Shown here: one piece after another, positions 16,387 to 20,032 of the stretch
How the letters are laid out: each line of letters opens with the position of its first letter
How positions within the stretch are numbered: the stretch's first letter is position 1
Origin: Bacteroidales bacterium
Lineage (GTDB): Bacteria; Bacteroidota; Bacteroidia; Bacteroidales; UBA932
NCBI GenBank assembly: GCA_017478685.1
Contig: JAFVDC010000099.1
Location: 1 to 20,032, forward strand
Direction: 5' to 3'
Length of the DNA stretch: 20,032 nucleotides
Position numbers and translations under genes: made by a program
Notes under the pieces: model-generated
What the model was told of the DNA's origin: nothing
What the model saw: only the letters and a program-made list of their open reading frames with translations
Databases searched by the model: none

Positions 16387-16391
16387 CAGAC

Positions 16392-19300
16392 ATGAGGAAC
16401 ATTCTTCTCATAATCCTTCTTGCGTTGAACGCCTTCCCACAGAAGGCCACAGAGTATCTTGGGCAGAAGGAAGGGCTTTCAAGCAATCATGTCAACTGTG
16501 TAATCCAGGATGGCAGGGGATTTTTGTGGATAGGAACAGACTCCGGCCTGGACCTTTACGACGGAGACGCTGTGCAGTCTTTCCCACGTCCCGTCATTTC
16601 CCTTGCAGAGTGCGGAGGCTTCATCTGGGCCGGAACAAATGAGGGCGTTTTCTACTACAATCCCTCCGACGGCAGCCTCTCCCCTTTCAGGGTCACAACC
16701 AGATACGGGGTTAACATCATAGCCCCCGTAAACGCCCTTGCCGTTAACGGGAACAACCTGTGGGCGGGAACGGCTGGCCAGGGCATCTTCATTTACAATC
16801 TTTCAACTCAGGAACTTGTCCAGCACAGCATTCACACGCCATACGTGAAAAGGATAACACAGGACGCCGACGGACGTATCATTGTTGAATGCCTGGACGG
16901 CTCCACATATCTTTACAGCCACACAGGAGATTATATCCGGGATGTGAACATTCACCTGGCCAATAACGGAGCCTCTCTCCTTGACAGGGAGGGAACCCTC
17001 TGGATTCCTACTGAAGACATGGGGCTGATGATTATCCCAAGGAAAGATGCAGGAACCGTCTCCACTCCTCTCCCGGAAGGCAATTTACCGGGCAGAACCA
17101 CCCCCATTACAGAAGACGACGAAGGGACGCTATGGATGGGTATCGGCAACAGGCTTTATACTCTTTCTCCGGAAGGCCATGAAATCACGGTGGAAAAAGG
17201 GGCGAATATCTCCGGAAACATATCCCAGCTCCTGTATGTGCCGGGATATATATGGATAGGAACGGAAGAAGACGGGCTCTACAGATACGCCCCCGCGCAG
17301 AAAAGGGTGACGCATTACCCCTTAGCTACATCTGTAACCGCCATCCAACGTCTTTCCGGCGGAGATATCATTGTGGGAACAGACCTGGGGGTGTTCTCAT
17401 ACAGAACAGACACAGACAGTTTTGTGCCGGAACTCAACCGCAAAGACATAAGGATAATCCTCAACGGAGATGAATCCGAAAACCGGAATCTGGTTGAGTT
17501 TGAAGTGGTTGCAAAGAGTTCTGTGGCCGCCTTCGCTGAAGACATATCTTACCATCTGTATATGGCTACGTCCAACAGGGGACTGTTCAGGAAAGACCTT
17601 ATAGGTGGCAGGTGGGAGCATCTTGTAAACACACGCACAGGAGACAATTACCTGTCCGGAAACAAAGTGACCACCCTCTTCCCCGGAAAAGACGGCGGAA
17701 TATGGGCCGGCACAGCCGGGGACGGGCTCTGGTACCTTCCAAAGGACAGCCTGTCCTTCTCCCGACACGCTCTTCCGGACCGCCGCCTGGACGGAGCGGG
17801 GATAACCTCTCTTGCTACAGACGGCATCGGCCGCCTCTGGATGAGCACTACGCTGGGATTGTGGTGCTTTGACAACTCCCGCCACAGCATTACGCCGTAC
17901 AACATACGGTCCGGAAAGTTGCTGTATTCTAAAAGTGGGAAACTGTATGTGGGACAAAGTGATGCCATTGTCTCACTGATTCCCGGAGAGGCCGGGGCTG
18001 GAGCCGGTAATTCCAATGTGGTAATCCGCGAAATGCATGTTGGAGACAGCACGTTATTCATACCTCCTGGCGGGCGGGATATTGTCCTGAAGTATTCCCA
18101 GAACAGTTTTTCCATACGTCTTGCAGAACTCAGCTATACCGCTCCCTCCAGGAAAGTTTATTCCTGGCGGTTAAGGGGCCTTGAAAAGAACTGGACAAGG
18201 GGAAGCAGTCAGAACATGGCCACCTACACCAAAATCCCCTACGGTGATTACGTGTTCGAAGCCGGTGGCTGTGACGATATCCTGCATATTACCGTGAGCC
18301 CGCCATGGTGGCGCAGTACGGCGGCAAGCATCCTGTGGGTAATCCTTGGAATGGGAGCCCTGGCTGCGGCCATGATACTTTGGCAGAGGAGCATAAAACG
18401 GCGTTATTCAAAGCTCATGAAGGAAAGGGAAGAGGCTCGTGAGAAGGAGCTTTACAAGCAACGCTTACGCTTTTTTATCGGCCTGGTGCATGAGATAAGG
18501 ACTCCCCTCACGCTCATCCGTCTCCAGCACGACAAAGAAGAGCATGAACCCGACGACACCATCAGCCGGAACCTCAATTACATGCAGGACACCATAAACA
18601 GGATTCTGAGCTACGACAAAAACACCTCTGACGGCATAGACATGCTGGTGACAAGAGTAGATTTGAACGCCCTCGTGGAAGCCGTGGCATCAAACTTCCG
18701 GGAAAGCGCCATTTCAAAGGGACTCAGGCTCATGACGGCCCCGTATGCGGAAAGAGTATTTGTATATGCCGATGAAGACCAGATAACCAAGATACTGAAC
18801 AACCTTCTGTCAAACGCCCTGAAATACACACGGGACAGCATAGTGGTAGAGGTTGATGCCAGCGGGGAAAAAGCCTTTATACGGGTAGAGGACAACGGTC
18901 CGGGGGTCAAAGAGGAAGAACGTGAGAAGATCTTCGGCATGTTCTACACCCCGGCCGATGACAAGATAGCCGCATCCTCCGGTATGGGTGTAGGGCTGGC
19001 CTACGCTCGGCAGATTGCCAAAGCCCATAACGGGGACATTTCCGTGGAAAAATCGGCCATGGGGGGAGCATCTTTTGTTTTAAGCCTGCCTCTTATGAAG
19101 GAGGAGGAGAAACCAGAGGAACCCGCCTATTCAGGCACTCCGGCCGACACCGGCATCACAGTGCTCATTACAGAGGACAACACGGAACTTTTGAAAACGG
19201 TGCAGGAAGAACTTTCTTCCTATTACCGAATACTTACGGCAACGGACGGAGCCAAGGCCCTCACCATACTTGAAGAAGAGGATGTGGACATAGTTGTCAG

Positions 19301-19814
19301 CGATGTCATGATGCCCATAATGGACGGCCTTGAGCTGTGCCGGAAGATAAAAGGGAACATGGCCTACAGCCACATTCCCGTTATACTTCTCACAGCCAAA
19401 GTCTCTGTTACGGACAAGACGGAAGGCATGACAAGCGGTGCCGATGCATACGTGGAGAAGCCCTTCTCACTGCGGCAACTGCGCGGCCAGATAGACAACC
19501 TAATCCACCTGAGGGAAGCCTTCAGGAAAGCCGTTACAGAGAGCGGTGAACTGCCTAAAGAAGCTCATCAAGGCCATGATGCAGACTTTATGAACGCAAT
19601 AAACGCATCCATCGAGAAACAGATAGCGGAAGAGTCCTTCTCCATAGAGACCCTGGCCTATGACATGGCCATGTCCAGGACCAATTTCTTCCGGAAGTTC
19701 AAAGCCCTTACAGGAGGAACGCCCAACGACTACCTCAAGAATTACAGGCTCACAAGGGCGGCTGAACTCATACGCGAGGGTGCAAGGATCAACGAAGCTG
19801 CTGAGAAAGTGTGA
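16392..19814 (+). CDS. Hybrid two-component system regulator (HTCS), truncated by an in-frame TGA
   Basis: The protein has 1140 residues to the TGA. After a short signal or anchor (MRNILLIILLALNAFPQ), residues about 20-560 hold Reg_prop propeller repeats (GLSSNHVNCVIQDGRGFLWIGTDSGL, NNLWAGTAGQGIF, GGIWAGTAGDGLWYL). A Y_Y_Y sandwich (YSWRLRGLEKNW...YGDYVFEA) and a transmembrane helix at about 642-662 follow. In the cytoplasm come HisKA (VHEIRTPL, phospho-His 700), an ATPase domain (NNLLSNALKYT, DNGPGV, GMGVGLAYARQIAKAHNG), a receiver (ITEDN, phospho-Asp 971 in SDVMMP, LTAK) and an AraC-type output domain from about 1070. The first helix-turn-helix is complete (SIETLAYDMAMSRTNFFRKF). The frame stops at INEAAEKV, where relatives continue with Gly-Phe-Thr. 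HTCS proteins sense oligosaccharide in the periplasm and activate PUL transcription. All upstream catalytic residues are intact, so the break looks recent or artefactual. Confidence 0.93.
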   Translation: MRNILLIILLALNAFPQKATEYLGQKEGLSSNHVNCVIQDGRGFLWIGTDSGLDLYDGDAVQSFPRPVISLAECGGFIWAGTNEGVFYYNPSDGSLSPFRVTTRYGVNIIAPVNALAVNGNNLWAGTAGQGIFIYNLSTQELVQHSIHTPYVKRITQDADGRIIVECLDGSTYLYSHTGDYIRDVNIHLANNGASLLDREGTLWIPTEDMGLMIIPRKDAGTVSTPLPEGNLPGRTTPITEDDEGTLWMGIGNRLYTLSPEGHEITVEKGANISGNISQLLYVPGYIWIGTEEDGLYRYAPAQKRVTHYPLATSVTAIQRLSGGDIIVGTDLGVFSYRTDTDSFVPELNRKDIRIILNGDESENRNLVEFEVVAKSSVAAFAEDISYHLYMATSNRGLFRKDLIGGRWEHLVNTRTGDNYLSGNKVTTLFPGKDGGIWAGTAGDGLWYLPKDSLSFSRHALPDRRLDGAGITSLATDGIGRLWMSTTLGLWCFDNSRHSITPYNIRSGKLLYSKSGKLYVGQSDAIVSLIPGEAGAGAGNSNVVIREMHVGDSTLFIPPGGRDIVLKYSQNSFSIRLAELSYTAPSRKVYSWRLRGLEKNWTRGSSQNMATYTKIPYGDYVFEAGGCDDILHITVSPPWWRSTAASILWVILGMGALAAAMILWQRSIKRRYSKLMKEREEAREKELYKQRLRFFIGLVHEIRTPLTLIRLQHDKEEHEPDDTISRNLNYMQDTINRILSYDKNTSDGIDMLVTRVDLNALVEAVASNFRESAISKGLRLMTAPYAERVFVYADEDQITKILNNLLSNALKYTRDSIVVEVDASGEKAFIRVEDNGPGVKEEEREKIFGMFYTPADDKIAASSGMGVGLAYARQIAKAHNGDISVEKSAMGGASFVLSLPLMKEEEKPEEPAYSGTPADTGITVLITEDNTELLKTVQEELSSYYRILTATDGAKALTILEEEDVDIVVSDVMMPIMDGLELCRKIKGNMAYSHIPVILLTAKVSVTDKTEGMTSGADAYVEKPFSLRQLRGQIDNLIHLREAFRKAVTESGELPKEAHQGHDADFMNAINASIEKQIAEESFSIETLAYDMAMSRTNFFRKFKALTGGTPNDYLKNYRLTRAAELIREGARINEAAEKV

Positions 19815-19895
19815 TTCACGTCTTCATCATACTTTGCCAAGTGCTTCAAGCAGCGTTTCGGCGTACTTCCAAAAGACTATACAAAAACCAATTGA
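19812..19895 (+). pseudogene. In-frame TGA and detached C-terminal part of the HTCS DNA-binding domain
   Basis: After the TGA at 19812-19814 the same frame continues for 26 sense codons to a second TGA at 19893-19895. The product, FTSSSYFAKCFKQRFGVLPK followed by DYTKTN, is the standard end of an AraC-type domain (recognition helix plus FGVLPxxY signature). In relatives the position of the first TGA is a conserved Gly; GGA to TGA is a single substitution. Read through, the protein would be 1167 residues, normal for the family. The tail has no start codon of its own and no function unless the stop is bypassed. Confidence 0.85.
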
Positions 19896-19896
19896 C

Positions 19897-20032
19897 ATGA
19901 AAAAACTTGTTGCAGTAATCTTTTCCCTGTTAATTTTCCGGCTCTCTTTTGCGCAGAAGCAGGATATTCTCATAAAGAAGAATTTTCCCTTTACCGTTGC
20001 GCTGGAAAACTCCGCAGCAGAATGTGTCAGGA
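19897..20032 (+). CDS. Secreted protein of unknown family (5' fragment)
   Basis: ATG 19897 lies one base after the distal TGA of the HTCS frame, and the reading frame stays open to the window end (45 codons). The visible part is a signal peptide (MKKLVAVIFSLLIFRLSFA, cleavage likely before QKQ) followed by DILIKKNFPFTVALENSAAE. No lipobox Cys is present, so it is probably periplasmic or translocated further. Its tight position downstream of the regulator suggests cotranscription with it and a role in the same system. The fragment is too short to assign to a family. Confidence 0.75.
   Translation, partial: MKKLVAVIFSLLIFRLSFAQKQDILIKKNFPFTVALENSAAECVR

Noticed and set aside
19812..19814. TGA recoded as glycine throughout the genome (as in SR1/Gracilibacteria code 25)
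   Set aside because: TGA ends the genes stopping at 5896 and 4445 and the distal HTCS frame, where paralogues also end; the gene families are Bacteroidales, which use the standard code.

Overview
The window looks like a polysaccharide-utilization-type locus (PUL) from a Bacteroidales bacterium. The support is a SusC/SusD pair, a hybrid two-component regulator (HTCS) with Reg_prop repeats, lipoproteins with BACON-like and DUF5689-like domains, and TAnnTTTG-type -7 promoter boxes. A moderately GC-rich gut or rumen lineage (Rikenellaceae or Cryptobacteroides type) would fit, but the genus cannot be fixed from the sequence. TGA serves as a normal stop in several genes, so the standard code applies.

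Layout. Positions 15116 down to 1 (minus strand) form one tightly packed operon. Its order is susC, susD, three paralogous DUF5689-type surface proteins, a fusion of Asp-box (BNR/sialidase-like) repeats to an endonuclease/exonuclease/phosphatase (EEP) domain, a 54-residue hypothetical protein, and a large GLUG-repeat lipoprotein cut by the window edge. Most junctions overlap or are only a few bases long. Upstream, on the minus strand, is a GH43-family-like lipoprotein (15205-16269) in which two of the three catalytic acidic residues are replaced. Divergent from it is the HTCS regulator (16392-19814, plus strand), followed by the start of another secreted protein (19897 to the window end).

How the parts may work together. 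The HTCS should sense a ligand in the periplasm and switch on the susC operon. A direct repeat with 21-bp spacing (core GGKACTRTTTTTTC) lies upstream of both the susC and the HTCS promoters, in the same orientation relative to transcription. It sits 57 bp and 68 bp from the -7 boxes, a difference of about one helical turn, and is a strong candidate for the HTCS operator. In this copy the regulator carries an in-frame TGA exactly where the AraC-type DNA-binding domain should have its conserved glycine. The last 26 residues, including the recognition helix, follow in frame. The gene is therefore either freshly broken, a sequencing error, or read through.

The only plausibly active enzyme visible in the locus is the EEP domain, whose catalytic motifs are all present. 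The GH43-like protein looks like a binding-only relative. The system therefore looks like an enzyme-poor, binding-rich SusCD locus with a phosphodiesterase or nuclease-type activity. Substrate capture of nucleic acid or of a phosphate-bearing glycan is an inference. No RNA genes, transposases, CRISPR arrays or attachment sites were seen.
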